DNA of 64,000 nucleotides from JAEUHO01 sp046350655 (GTDB lineage: Bacteria > Planctomycetota > PLA2 > JAEUHO01): the NCBI GenBank assembly GCA_046350655.1, contig JAXMAB010000013.1, positions 1-64,000 of the forward strand, read 5' to 3'. The translations under genes were made by a program, and so were the position numbers. Positions 1-11,707 of the stretch are shown here, piece by piece. The notes below the pieces were generated by a model. The model did not search any database and was not told the origin of the DNA. It worked only from the letters and a program-made list of their open reading frames with translations. Positions within the stretch are counted from its first letter, which is position 1. Each line of letters begins with the position of its first letter.

Positions 1-24
1 CCGCGCGCCGTGGCCCTACGGTTC

Positions 25-53
25 CGTGCTCGGTCGGGCCGCGCGGGAGGGCG
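25..53 (+). repeat. 29-nt dispersed repeat, copy 1
   Basis: A 29-base sequence beginning CGTGCTCGGTCGGGCC is found again, identical, on the minus strand at 2976-3004. In both places it is followed in the same orientation by a GGGACGCGAG arm of the inverted-repeat family described at 70-134. It lies about 90 bases beyond the end of the GMC gene. No coding role is apparent. Confidence 0.6.
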
Positions 54-69
54 AAGACGCCGCTCCCCT

Positions 70-134
70 GGGACGCGAGATCTCCCGGCGGACGTCGGCG
101 ACCGCGCGGGCGGCCGGGCCTCGCGGTCCCGGGG
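70..134. repeat. intergenic inverted-repeat element, copy A
   Basis: The left arm GGGACGCGAG (70-79) pairs with CTCGCGGTCCC (120-130), apart from one bulged base, around a 40-base centre. Related arms recur between genes near 2894, 8612, 17262, 23381-23467, 28755-28792, 44943-44979 and 55435-55493. This copy sits just beyond the 3' end of the GMC gene and could also serve as its terminator hairpin. Confidence 0.5.
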
Positions 135-140
135 AGCGGG

Positions 141-1847
141 TCAGCCGCCCTTGGGGCCGCCGAGGCGCGCGACGATCCGGTCGGCGACGCGGAACGCGTT
201 CGCGTAGATCGTGAACGTGTACGGGACGCTGCCGCCGGTCGGGATGAAGGAGCCGTCGGTCACGTAGACGTTGTCGGCGTCGTGCACGCGGCAGTCGCGG
301 TCGAGCACGGACGTCGCGGGGTCGGTCCCGAAGCGCGCGCCGCCGCCGACGAGGTTCGTCGACGGCTCGCCGCCCGGGAAGACCTTCACGTCCTCGGCGC
401 CCATGGCGCGCAGGAGGTCGGCGCCGCGCGCGGACAGGAACTCGGTCGTCTCGTGGTTGAACGGGTGGTCCGCCCAGCGCACCCGCGCGACCGGGACGCC
501 GAACTTGTCCTTCACCGACGGGTCGAGGGTGACGCGCCCGTCGCGCACCGGCATCCAGTCGGAGAACGTCTCGAACTTCAGGGCCTTGGCGTCGCGGAAC
601 CAGCGTCGGACCTGGCGCTGCAGCTCGCGGCCGAAGAGCGGCCGCTTCGTGCCCTCGTCGCCGGCCGACGACGCCTGCACCATCGCGCTCTGCACGCCGT
701 TGCTGTGCATCAGCAGGAAGTCGACGTTGCCGCCCTTGCGGCGGGCGCCCGTGCGCGGGTCGACGTAGTCCTGCCAGTCCTGGAAGGTGCGGTTCACGAA
801 CGCGCCGCGGTCGTGCAGGGCGTCGCCGAGGAGCGGCTCGAACGTCGCGTACGGGAAGAGGCCCCAGCCGACCCCGGCGGGCGACGACACGATCCAGCGG
901 CCCACGAGGTCGGCGGCGTTGCCGATCCCCTGCGGGTGCTTCGGGCCCTTCGAGAGCAGCAGGAGGCGCGCGGTCTCGAGGGGCTGGCACGCGACGACGA
1001 CCAGCGGCGCCTCGAGGCGCTCGACCTTGCCGTCGGTCCCGTGGTGGTGGACGGCGACGACGCGCCCGCGGTCGTCGGTCTCGAGGAACCGCGCGGTGCG
1101 GCCCGCGCGGACCTCGCAGCGGCCGGTCGCGACCGCGCGGCCGAGCAGCGCGGCGCGCGACGACCCCTTGGCGCCGGTGGTGCAGCCGTACGAGCCGCAG
1201 AAGCCGGTGTAGGCGCACTTCTTCCGGTCGCCGCGGTCCCGCGAGAGGACGGCGCGCGGGAGCGGGATCGGGTGCAGCCCCCGCGCGCGCCCCACCTCGT
1301 CCACGCGGCGGGCGAGGACGTGCTCGTTGGTCGCGGGCTGCGGGAAGGCGGGGCTCGACCGGCGGTCGGCGCGCGGGTGGGCCACGACGCGGCCCGAGAC
1401 GCCGACCTCGCGCTCGACGAGGTCGTACCAGGGCTCGAGGTCGTCGTAGCCGATCGGCCAGTCCACGACGTCGGCGCCCTCGACCGCGCCGAACGCGGTG
1501 CGCAGGCGGAAGTCCTCCGGCTTCATGCGGAGGAAGAACCCGCTCATGAAGTTCGTCGCGCCGCCGACGACGCACCCGTTCCAGGTGTCGGTGCCGGTGT
1601 CGGACGAGAGGTAGGCCTCCCACGTGCCGTTCGGGCCCGGGGTCTCGAGGACGCGGGGCTCCTCGTGCTCGCGGGGGACGTTGCGCGGGCGGCGGACCTC
1701 GCCGACCTCGTCCTTCGTGAAGTCGGCCTCGGTGCGCCACGGGCCCTTCTCGAGCACGACGACGTGGTACCCCGCGAGCGCGAGGGTGAGCGCGACGGGA
1801 CCGCCGCCGGCCCCGCTCCCCACGACCACGACGTCGGGGCTCGTCAC
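141..1847 (-). CDS. GMC-family FAD-dependent oxidoreductase (gluconate/choline dehydrogenase type)
   Basis: This 568-residue flavoprotein probably oxidises an alcohol or sugar substrate and passes electrons to a membrane or periplasmic acceptor. The FAD-binding motif GSGAGGGPVAL lies in the first 25 residues. The GMC C-terminal domain ends with the conserved stretch around NVYVTDGSFIPTGGSVP and YTFTIYANAFRVADRIV. The GTG start is chosen because it overlaps the upstream stop codon (GTGA at 1844-1847) and sits six codons before the FAD motif. The upstream neighbour is a subunit 3-like Tat protein, the usual partner of gluconate 2-dehydrogenase large subunits, so the two probably form one complex exported together. 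The substrate cannot be read from sequence. No cytochrome subunit is adjacent. Confidence 0.85.
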   Translation of the reverse strand: MTSPDVVVVGSGAGGGPVALTLALAGYHVVVLEKGPWRTEADFTKDEVGEVRRPRNVPREHEEPRVLETPGPNGTWEAYLSSDTGTDTWNGCVVGGATNFMSGFFLRMKPEDFRLRTAFGAVEGADVVDWPIGYDDLEPWYDLVEREVGVSGRVVAHPRADRRSSPAFPQPATNEHVLARRVDEVGRARGLHPIPLPRAVLSRDRGDRKKCAYTGFCGSYGCTTGAKGSSRAALLGRAVATGRCEVRAGRTARFLETDDRGRVVAVHHHGTDGKVERLEAPLVVVACQPLETARLLLLSKGPKHPQGIGNAADLVGRWIVSSPAGVGWGLFPYATFEPLLGDALHDRGAFVNRTFQDWQDYVDPRTGARRKGGNVDFLLMHSNGVQSAMVQASSAGDEGTKRPLFGRELQRQVRRWFRDAKALKFETFSDWMPVRDGRVTLDPSVKDKFGVPVARVRWADHPFNHETTEFLSARGADLLRAMGAEDVKVFPGGEPSTNLVGGGARFGTDPATSVLDRDCRVHDADNVYVTDGSFIPTGGSVPYTFTIYANAFRVADRIVARLGGPKGG

Positions 1848-2446
1848 TTCGGCGGCTCCTTGCTCGGGGGACGGGGGTCGCCGGGCTCGTACCCGGCCCA
1901 GGTCCAGCCGGCCTCCCCGACGTTGCCGCCGTGGACCGGGTCGCCGAGGACGGCCTCGAGCGTGTACCCGAGCACGAGGCGGATCCAGCCGCTGCCCTCG
2001 GGACGGTCGCGGAACGCGACGAGGACCGCCTCGCGCCCCGCCGCGTCGAGGGCCTCGAACGTGGCCGCCCCCCGCGCCGCGGCCAGTTCCTTCAGCGTCG
2101 GCAGCGCCCCCCGGACCCACGTCAGCTGGATGGGCGGGGTGTCCGGATCGGCGAGGACCGCGTCGAGGACACCGGTCGCGTTCAGGTCGCGGGCGCCGGG
2201 ACAGCCGTCGCCCGCGGGCCACAGGGTCTCCTGCACGGCGGCGAGGGTGGCCCACTCCTCCGTCGTCAGGACCCGTCCCGCGCCGACGGGGGCGGCGGCG
2301 CGCGCCCGGGAGCGCTCGCCCGCGCGCGCGAGCGCGGCCGGTCCCCAGCCGAGGGCCGCCGCGACCGCCAGCGCCCGCGCGAGGAGCGCACGGCGACCAA
2401 GTCCCGCCGCGGCGGGCGGTACGTCCACATCCGACGGACGGTCCAT
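1844..2446 (-). CDS. gluconate 2-dehydrogenase subunit 3 family protein with Tat signal
   Basis: This 200-residue protein starts with a twin-arginine-like leader (GLGRRALLARALAVAAALG, residues about 15-33, ending ALARA). A typical subunit-3 domain follows, beginning LTTEEWATLAAVQETLWP. Proteins of this family bind GMC flavoprotein subunits and supply the Tat signal that carries the folded complex across the membrane. The gene is translationally coupled to the GMC gene by a 4-base GTGA overlap. The ATG at 2446 is chosen because the twin arginines lie close behind it. Upstream in-frame codons encode only low-complexity sequence. A CAGAAT hexamer sits 7 bases upstream of the start, and no Shine-Dalgarno is visible. 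Confidence 0.75.
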   Translation of the reverse strand: MDRPSDVDVPPAAAGLGRRALLARALAVAAALGWGPAALARAGERSRARAAAPVGAGRVLTTEEWATLAAVQETLWPAGDGCPGARDLNATGVLDAVLADPDTPPIQLTWVRGALPTLKELAAARGAATFEALDAAGREAVLVAFRDRPEGSGWIRLVLGYTLEAVLGDPVHGGNVGEAGWTWAGYEPGDPRPPSKEPPK

Positions 2447-2893
2447 GGGCGCGATTCTGCCGCGAGTTCGGCCGACCCGCTCCGAATCTCGCGCGTCCCC
2501 ATTCTCCGACTCGCTCGCCGCTCGCAACCCCCACGAGGCGCGCTGAACGCCCGATAACGTAGCCTCGATCCCGGGCCGCCGACGCGAGGCCCGCTCGCCT
2601 GCGTCTGATATCGCGTCGATCACCCCCGCTTGGGACGCGCCTGCGCCCGAGAACGCGCCTCGGAGCGCGGTTCGAGGTTCACCCACACCCCCGCGGTGGC
2701 CGCGGCGGCACGCGATCCGCCGACCCGTGAGCCGTCCGAATCGCTCCTGGGCCCGCCGTCCGGGCGCCCTCTGCCCCCCCAACACGCCTATCCGTCCCCG
2801 GCGGCCCCCGCTCGGTGAGCCTCGGGGCGAGCCACCCGCCCGCCGGTCGCCGACGACCGTCGATCCGGCCCGCCGCGCCCGTGACGCGTGGGC

Positions 2894-2917
2894 GAGCGGG
2901 CCTCGCGTCCCGAGCCC
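2894..2917. repeat. intergenic inverted-repeat element, copy B (half)
   Basis: GCGGGCCTCGCGTCCCGAG matches the right arm of the family and, read on the minus strand, gives GGGACGCGAGGCCCGC. It follows the 29-nt repeat by about 60 bases in that orientation, as copy A follows copy 1. A clear partner arm is not seen. Confidence 0.4.
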
Positions 2918-2975
2918 ACCGCTCGAGGCCCCTCGGATCCGCCGGGCGCCATGGGGTGGTTCCCCGCCAAAGCCC

Positions 2976-3004
2976 CGCCCTCCCGCGCGGCCCGACCGAG
3001 CACG
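2976..3004 (-). repeat. 29-nt dispersed repeat, copy 2
   Basis: Identical over 29 bases to 25-53 but on the opposite strand. It begins 7 bases after the dnaE terminator stem, in the direction of dnaE transcription. Confidence 0.6.
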
Positions 3005-3010
3005 AAGGCA

Positions 3011-3048
3011 AACGGCCTCCGTGGGAGTGATCCCCCACGGAGGCCGTT
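3011..3048 (-). terminator. rho-independent-type terminator of dnaE
   Basis: A perfect 15-bp stem (3011-3025 with 3034-3048, arm AACGGCCTCCGTGGG) encloses an 8-base loop 62 bases after the dnaE stop codon. On the minus strand the stem is followed by TTTGCCTTCG, a modest T-rich tail for so GC-rich a genome. Confidence 0.75.
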
Positions 3049-3109
3049 CAGACGTCGGGCGGTCCCCCCGCGAGGGAGGGATGGCCGCGCGAGGAAACAC
3101 GCGCGAGCG

Positions 3110-6547
<3,438 letters not shown>

Positions 6548-6962
6548 GGGGGGTGGGGCGGGGGCGGGCCGGGGCGGCGGGGAGCGGGACCGACGGGAGG
6601 ACGGGCGCCGCGAGGCGACCTCGAGGAGTTCGGGATCGACGCGGCGTCCGGGACGGCGGGGGGCGGGAGCGGCGGCCGGGGAGCGCGGGCCGGAGCGGGA
6701 CGGAGAAGAGAGGACGGAGTCGGGGAGGGGCGAGCAGCGGGGGAGCGGGGGGACCGGTCGGGGGCGCCGGCCGGGGGCCCGCGTGGGGGCCGGGACCGGA
6801 CGCGTCCCGCGGGACCGGGGCGTCGGAGGATAGCGGTGCCCGAGGACAGGGCGCCCGGACGGCCGTCGCCGCGCCGGCTGCGACCCAACCGTGACGCGGG
6901 GACCCCACCCTGCACAATGCCGCGGCCCGCCGACCGGGCCCGTCGCCCCGCGCAGGCTCCCC
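6548..6962. other. 415-bp divergent intergenic region
   Basis: This stretch separates dnaE (-) from the lipoprotein gene (+). It is extremely G-rich on the + strand and contains no recognisable gene. Both promoters should lie here, but I find no hexamer pair good enough to place them. Confidence 0.4.
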
Positions 6963-7931
6963 ATGACCACGCTCCCCGTCCCGCCGTCCGCCGTCCGTCG
7001 GTTCCGCCCCCGGGCCGGCGCCGTGGCGGCGCTGCTCGGCGCCCTCCTCGTCGCGCTCCTCGCCGGTGGCTGCGTCGGCGGCGTCAAGTCCGGCCGCCAC
7101 CCGCGGTTCGAGACGCCCCCGGAGGAACCGGCGGGGCCCGTGGGCCAGGACCCCGACGTCGCGTCGGCGACCCCGCCCGGGACCCGCGACGAGCCCGTCG
7201 TCGAGACGCCGGTCATCCTCGAGGACCGCTACGTCGGCACGATCTCCGAGCGGGACCTCGCCGACCTCCGGCGGGACTGGCGCCTGTTCCTGCGCAAGGA
7301 CCGCGCGTGGCCCGAGGCCCGCGACCGGTGGCTCGCGCGCGGCGGCCCGTTCCCGTACGTGATCGCCGAGAACCTGCTCCGCTACTTCCTGAGCGCGTCG
7401 GCCTACGGCGACCGGCGCGACCTGTCGTGGATCGCGGTCAGCGCCAAGAAGATCGGCGAGCCGTCGGTCGGCTACTTCGGCAGCCTCCTGATCCTCGACC
7501 AGCGCCCGCTGCAGCAGCCCGTCCGGCTGAAGGGCAAGGACGGGAGCGTGAAGCTCGTCCAGACCTGGGTCAACGACGACGTCACGCGCCAGCAGCTCGC
7601 CATGATCCTCGCGTACGTCGGCGAGCCCGCGGTCGCGACGCTCTCGAGCGACGCGTACCTGCGCGGCTCGTCGAGCAACGCGCGCCGGTACGTGATGTAC
7701 GCGCTCGGGCGCATCGGCTCGGACCGCGCGGTGGACGCGCTCGCGCCCATGCTCGGCGCGGGCGACTGGCAGGACCGCGCGACCGCGGCGAAGTCGCTGG
7801 GGGTCGCGCTGGCCACGGCGCGCAACGAGCGGGCGCGCCCGCCCCTGCTCCGGGCCGCCAACGACCCGGACGCGTTCGTCCGGAAGAAGGTGGAGGAGGC
7901 GCTCGCCGGCCGCTCCAAGCTGGACTTCTGA
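6963..7931 (+). CDS. lipoprotein with HEAT-like repeats
   Basis: The 322-residue protein starts with a signal peptide (hydrophobic run AAVLLG-like, residues about 20-36) ending in the lipobox LAGGC, so it is probably anchored in a membrane facing the periplasm. The C-terminal third (from about YVGEPAVATL to the end) has helical repeats with the HEAT-like pattern RRYVMYALGRIGSDRAVDAL and RATAAKSLGVALA. Such repeats usually bind proteins. No catalytic residues are evident. The ATG at 6963 gives a normal signal peptide; the upstream ATG at 6891 would add an arginine/proline-rich leader. Its stop overlaps the next start (TGATG), so the two are coupled. Confidence 0.7.
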   Translation: MTTLPVPPSAVRRFRPRAGAVAALLGALLVALLAGGCVGGVKSGRHPRFETPPEEPAGPVGQDPDVASATPPGTRDEPVVETPVILEDRYVGTISERDLADLRRDWRLFLRKDRAWPEARDRWLARGGPFPYVIAENLLRYFLSASAYGDRRDLSWIAVSAKKIGEPSVGYFGSLLILDQRPLQQPVRLKGKDGSVKLVQTWVNDDVTRQQLAMILAYVGEPAVATLSSDAYLRGSSSNARRYVMYALGRIGSDRAVDALAPMLGAGDWQDRATAAKSLGVALATARNERARPPLLRAANDPDAFVRKKVEEALAGRSKLDF

Positions 7932-8549
7932 TGCCCACCTGGAAGGTCGCCCGTCCCACGAAGGTCTGCGCGCTCTCCGGGCGCCCGCTGCCGCCCGACG
8001 CGGCCGTCGTCGCGGCGCTGTTCGGCGTCCCCGAGGAGGTCAGCGAGGACAAGGTGCTCGGCGCGGGCCTCGAACGGAAGGACTTCCTCGTCGAGGGGAA
8101 CGACCCCGCCGCGCTCGAGGCGGCGCTGAAGGACGCGTACTGCCACTGGCACACGAAGACGCCCCCCGAGCACCCGGGCAAGGCGCACCGCCTCGACCTC
8201 GGCCTCGCGCGCGAGCTCCTCGAGCGGCTGCGCGCCGAGGGCGACCCGGCGCGCGCGCCGGTGATCTGGACGCTCGCGCTGCTGCTCGTGCGCAAGCGCC
8301 AGCTGCAGCTCGTGAAGGAGCACGCGCCGGTCGCGCCGCCCGCGGCGTCGAGGCCAGGACGCCCGCGGCCGAGGCCGCCGCGGCGGCCCGCCGACGGGCC
8401 GGCCGCCGGCGCCGCGGCCGCCGGGACAGGCGGAGCTCGAGGTGCGCTGGCCGAAGGACGAGGCCACGTTCCGCATCCCGTCGGTGGTCGTGACCGAGGC
8501 CGAGCAGGAGGCGCTGCAGCAGGAGCTCGCGCGCCTCTTCGAGTTCTGA
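7931..8549 (+). CDS. conserved protein of unknown function, frame broken once
   Basis: The first 140 residues (MPTWKVARPTKVCALSGRPL, with a later CHWHTKTPPEHP motif) read in one frame. The C-terminal part (AELEVRWPKDEATFRIPSV, then EAEQEALQQELARLFEF) reads in another. The total length is 3n+1, so one extra base lies between about 8340 and 8430, in an Ala/Gly/Pro-rich linker. I recall planctomycete proteins with a similar C-x-x-SGR start and F/H-W-[KR]-T-x-x-P motif, but I know no function for them. The start overlaps the stop of the upstream lipoprotein gene. The shift is probably a sequence error, because others cluster just downstream. Confidence 0.6.
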
Positions 8550-8570
8550 CGGGCCCGACGCGGCGCGCCC

Positions 8571-8632
8571 GCGATGCGCCGCGCCGACGGGCGATGCGCC
8601 GCGACCGCGGGCGGACGGGCCTCGCGTGCCGG
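8571..8632. repeat. short direct repeat and half-copy C of the inverted-repeat family
   Basis: GCGATGCGCCGCG occurs at 8571-8583 and again at 8591-8603, a 20-base period. It is followed at 8612-8632 by CGGGCCTCGCG, the core of the intergenic inverted-repeat family. The left arm is absent. Confidence 0.3.
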
Positions 8633-8688
8633 CAGCGGTCCGCGCCGTCCCGCGGCCGCCGCGTCCCCGACGCGGGCCCCGGCACGGG

Positions 8689-8694
8689 TAGACT
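8689..8694 (+). promoter_or_regulatory. candidate -10 hexamer for dnaX
   Basis: TAGACT lies 10 bases before the likely GTG start of dnaX, with no Shine-Dalgarno between them. The mRNA would be leaderless or nearly so. This is one of several such arrangements in the window. Confidence 0.4.
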
Positions 8695-8704
8695 CGCCCC
8701 TCCC

Positions 8705-10662
8705 GTGGCGCACCCTCGTCCTCTCCCGCAAGTACCGCCCCCAGAGGTTCGGAGGACCTCGTCGGGCAGGAGCACGTCGCGCAGACGCTGTCGAACGCGA
8801 TCGCGTCGGGGCGGATCGGGCACGCCTACCTGTTCGTCGGGCCGCGCGGCACCGGCAAGACGACGACCGCGCGCATCTTCGCGAGGCGCTCAACTGCGAG
8901 CGCGGGCCGACGCCGACGCCGTGCGGCACGTGCGACTCGTGCGTCGCCGTCACGCAGGGCAACGACCTCGACGTCGTCGAGATGGACGCGGCCAGCAACA
9001 ACGGCGTCGACGACGTCCAGGCCCTGCGCGACAGCGTGGGCTACCGTCCCGCGCGGAGCCGGTTCCGGGTGTGGATCGTGGACGAGGTCCACATGCTGTC
9101 GCTGCCGGCGTTCAACGCGTTCCTGAAGACGCTGGAGGAGCCGCCGGCGCAGGCGAAGTTCCTCTTCTGCACGACCGAGGCCCACAAGCTGCCCGAGACG
9201 TTCACGAGCCGGGTGCAGCGCCTCGAGTTCCGCCGGATCGACGAGGCGAAGATGGCGGAGCGGCTCCGCACGCTCGCCGAGCGCAGCGCGCCGTCGTCGA
9301 GGACGGCGTGTGCGACCGCATCGCGTCCGGGGCGCTGGGGGGCCTGCGCGACGCCGAGTCGCTCCTCGAGCAGCTGCTGTCCGCCGCGCAGGACGGCCGG
9401 GTGACGCTCGCCGACACCTGGACGCGGTCACCGGCGCGCGCCGGCGGACCGCGTGGCGGCGGTCTTCGAGGCCGCGCTCGCGGGCGACGCGGGCGCCGCG
9501 CTCGACGCGGCCGGCGCGTGCCTCGACGGCGGCGGCAAGCCGGACACCGTCCTCGAGCAGTGGGTCGAGGCGCTGCGCGCGTACCTCGTCCGCGCGGCGC
9601 GGCCGCACCGTCGCGCGCGCGGCCGCGGACGCGCGCCCGGACGCGCCCGCGAAGCCCGACCCGGTCGCGGACGTCGCGCTCCGCCTCGGGCTGCCGCGGA
9701 TCGCCCGCAGCATCGACCTCCTGCTCGAGAAGCGGCGCCACCTGCGAGGAGGGCGCCGACGGCCGGCTCGTCGTCGAGGTCGCGGCGGTCGAGCTCGCGC
9801 GCCTCCCGTCGGCCCGCGACCTCGACGCGCTCGTGGACGCGCTCCGCGCGGGCGCCCGTCGCGCCGGCGGCGGCCGGGCCCGCGGCCGCCGGCGCCGCGC
9901 CGGCCCGCACGGGCCCCGCGTTCGAGCGCACGGGCGGCACGGCCGCGCCGCCGCGCGGTCCCGTCGTTCCCCGCGCGCCCGCCGGCCGCTTCGGGACCGG
10001 CGTCCGGGCGCTCCGTCGGGGCCCGCGGGGACGGGGGTGCAGGGCCCGCCGGCGACGGGGGCCGCGGCGAGCGCGGGCGGCCGGCGGGGCGGGCCTCCGC
10101 GTCCCCGCGGGCGGGTCGCTCCCCACGTTCGACGACGTCGTCGCGCGGTGGGCCGACTTCCCTCGCGGCGGCGGGCCGCGACCGGCGCTGTCGTCGGCGC
10201 TCCTCAAGGCGCGGCCCGTGGCCGTCGGGGGCGACGCGCTCGTGCTGATGCTGCCGACGAACGAGACGTACGGCCGCAACACGCTGCGCGACCGCACGGG
10301 CCTCGAGGGCTTCCGCCTCGCGTCGATCGCGACGTGGGGCGGCGCGCTGCGGCCCGCGGTGGTGGACGAGGCCGACGCGGCCGCGCGCGGCGCGGGCGCG
10401 GCGACGCCGCCGGGCACGGGCCCGGCGAAGCCCCCAGCCGCCGGCGGACGACCGCCGGCTCCGGCCGCGGCCGCGGCCGCGACGACAGGCGCCGGCGCGC
10501 CCGCGCCGTCGATCGCGGCGGACGACGTGCGCCGCCATCCGCGGTGGCGACGGTGCTCGGCGCGCTCGGCGGCCGCCTGGTCGCGGTCGAGCGCGTGGAC
10601 GCCGCGAGGACGGGCCGGCGTCGGCCGGCGAGACGAAGAACGCCCCGTGCGAATCGGTCTGA
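8705..10662 (+). CDS. dnaX: DNA polymerase III subunits gamma/tau, reading frame broken by about ten single-base shifts
   Basis: All parts of a DnaX clamp-loader ATPase are present but spread over three frames. In order: TLVLSRKYRPQRF; EDLVGQEHVAQTLSNAI with Walker A GPRGTGKTTTARIF; the four-cysteine zinc module from LNCERG to CGTCDSC; Walker B region FRVWIVDEVHMLSLPAF; sensor 1 FLFCTTEAHKLPETF; lid and collar domains (ALGGLRDAESLLEQLL, ARSIDLLLEKRRHL). An Ala/Pro linker and a tau-like C-terminal domain (FDDVVARWADF, ALVLMLPTNETYGRN) follow. Shifts include an extra G near 8750 and a missing A near 8885. The end is placed at the TGA at 10660-10662. dnaX is essential, so sequence error is likelier than loss. 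The start GTG at 8705 also needs one shift to join the first motif. Confidence 0.8.
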
Positions 10663-10758
10663 CGGCTTCCCGGCCTGCCCGGCGACCTCTCGCAGCTCCT
10701 CGCCCGCGCGCAGAAGGCGCAGGACGACGTCGCGCGCGCGCGGGCGTCGCTCGCGGCG

Positions 10759-11022
10759 ATGACGGCGGAGGGCCGCGCCGGCGGCGGCATGGTGACGGCG
10801 GTCTGCGACGGCACGGGCGAGCTGGTGCGCCTCCGCTTCGAGCCGGGCCTCCTCGCGCGCGAGGACCCGGGCGTCGTCGAGGACCTCGTCGTCGCGGCGG
10901 TGCGCGACGCGCGGCGCAAGGCGGCGGAGCTCGAGCGCACGACGATGGCGGGCGTGATGGGCGGGCTGACGGGCGGGCTGCCCGTCCCGCCGGGCCTCGC
11001 GGACCTGCTGGGCCCGTCGTGA
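10759..11022 (+). CDS. YbaB/EbfC family nucleoid-associated protein
   Basis: A small DNA-binding protein usually encoded between dnaX and recR, exactly as here. The core GRAGGGMVTAVCDGTGELV and RLRFEPGLL is typical. From the ATG at 10759 it has 87 residues, but the family's first helix (LSQLLARAQKAQDDVARARA) is encoded in the same frame upstream, back to the stop at 10660-10662. No ATG, GTG or TTG lies in that interval, so the true start is probably altered by the same local sequence damage as dnaX, or is a rare codon. Its stop overlaps the recR start (GTGA). Confidence 0.75.
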   Translation: MTAEGRAGGGMVTAVCDGTGELVRLRFEPGLLAREDPGVVEDLVVAAVRDARRKAAELERTTMAGVMGGLTGGLPVPPGLADLLGPS

Positions 11023-11621
11023 GCGCGACCCCCAAGAGCCTCGAGCACCTCGTCGAGCGGCTCATGACGCTGCCCGGCGTGGGCCGGCGCACCGCGGAGC
11101 GGCTCGCGCACCACCTCGTGCGCACGCCGGAGGCGGAGGCGCTGTCGGTGGCGGACGCGATCCGCGAGGCCCGGGCCCGGATCCGGCCGTGCTCGCGGTG
11201 CCACGCGCCCGCGGAGACCGACCCGTGCCCGATCTGCGCCGACCCGGCGCGCGACGCGGGCCTCGTCCTGGTCGTCGAGACCGCGCGCGACCTCGAGGCG
11301 GTCGAGTCGAGCGGCGCGTGGAAGGGCGTCTACCACGTGCTCGGCGGGCGCGTGAGCACCGTGGAGGGCGTGGGGCCCGACACGCTCTCGCTCGACGCGC
11401 TGACCGAGCGAGTTCGCACGGGCGTGCGCGAGGTGTGCGTCGCGACGAACCCGGACCTCGAGGGCGACGGGACCGCGCTGCACGTCGCGAAGGCGCTCGA
11501 GGGCACCGGCGTGCCCGTCACGCGGCTCGCGCGGGGCGTGCCCGCGGGCGGTTCGCTGGAGTTCCTGGCGAAGACGGTGCTCGCCGAGGCGATCGAGAAC
11601 CGCCGCGCCCCCAAAGTCTAG
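11019..11621 (+). CDS. recR: recombination mediator RecR
   Basis: The 200-residue protein works with RecO to load RecA at gaps. It has the N-terminal helix-hairpin-helix (MTLPGVGRRTAERLAHHLV), a four-cysteine zinc finger (CSRC, then CPIC) near residues 58-73, and a Toprim domain (LVVVETARDLEAVE, ATNPDLEGDGTALHV). The GTG start is shared with the upstream stop in a 4-base GTGA overlap. It completes the common dnaX-ybaB-recR block, and length and motifs are normal. Confidence 0.95.
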   Translation: MSATPKSLEHLVERLMTLPGVGRRTAERLAHHLVRTPEAEALSVADAIREARARIRPCSRCHAPAETDPCPICADPARDAGLVLVVETARDLEAVESSGAWKGVYHVLGGRVSTVEGVGPDTLSLDALTERVRTGVREVCVATNPDLEGDGTALHVAKALEGTGVPVTRLARGVPAGGSLEFLAKTVLAEAIENRRAPKV

Positions 11622-11688
11622 CCCAATCCCGCGCGCGGGGGACGGGCCGCCGGCGGTCGGGCGACGGTGGACACGTCGCGGCACGGGG

Positions 11689-11694
11689 TATGCT
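11689..11694 (+). promoter_or_regulatory. candidate -10 hexamer for rpoN
   Basis: TATGCT sits 13 bases before the rpoN ATG. A TGGACA at 11668-11673 could be the -35, although the 15-base spacing is short. Confidence 0.4.
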
Positions 11695-11707
11695 TGGGGG
11701 ACCTCCC

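Larger units (their letters stand above)
2447..3109. other. 663-bp intergenic region between dnaE and the GMC operon
   Basis: I see no convincing gene here. The region holds the dnaE terminator hairpin (3011-3048), the second copy of the 29-nt repeat (2976-3004), a half-copy of the inverted-repeat element (2894-2917), and presumably the promoter of the GMC operon near 2446. Long open frames across it on both strands are arginine/proline-rich and reflect GC bias. Confidence 0.5.

Noticed and set aside
9200..9300. programmed frameshift in dnaX as in E. coli
   Set aside because: No A-rich slippery heptamer is present, and a single programmed shift cannot explain about ten breaks.
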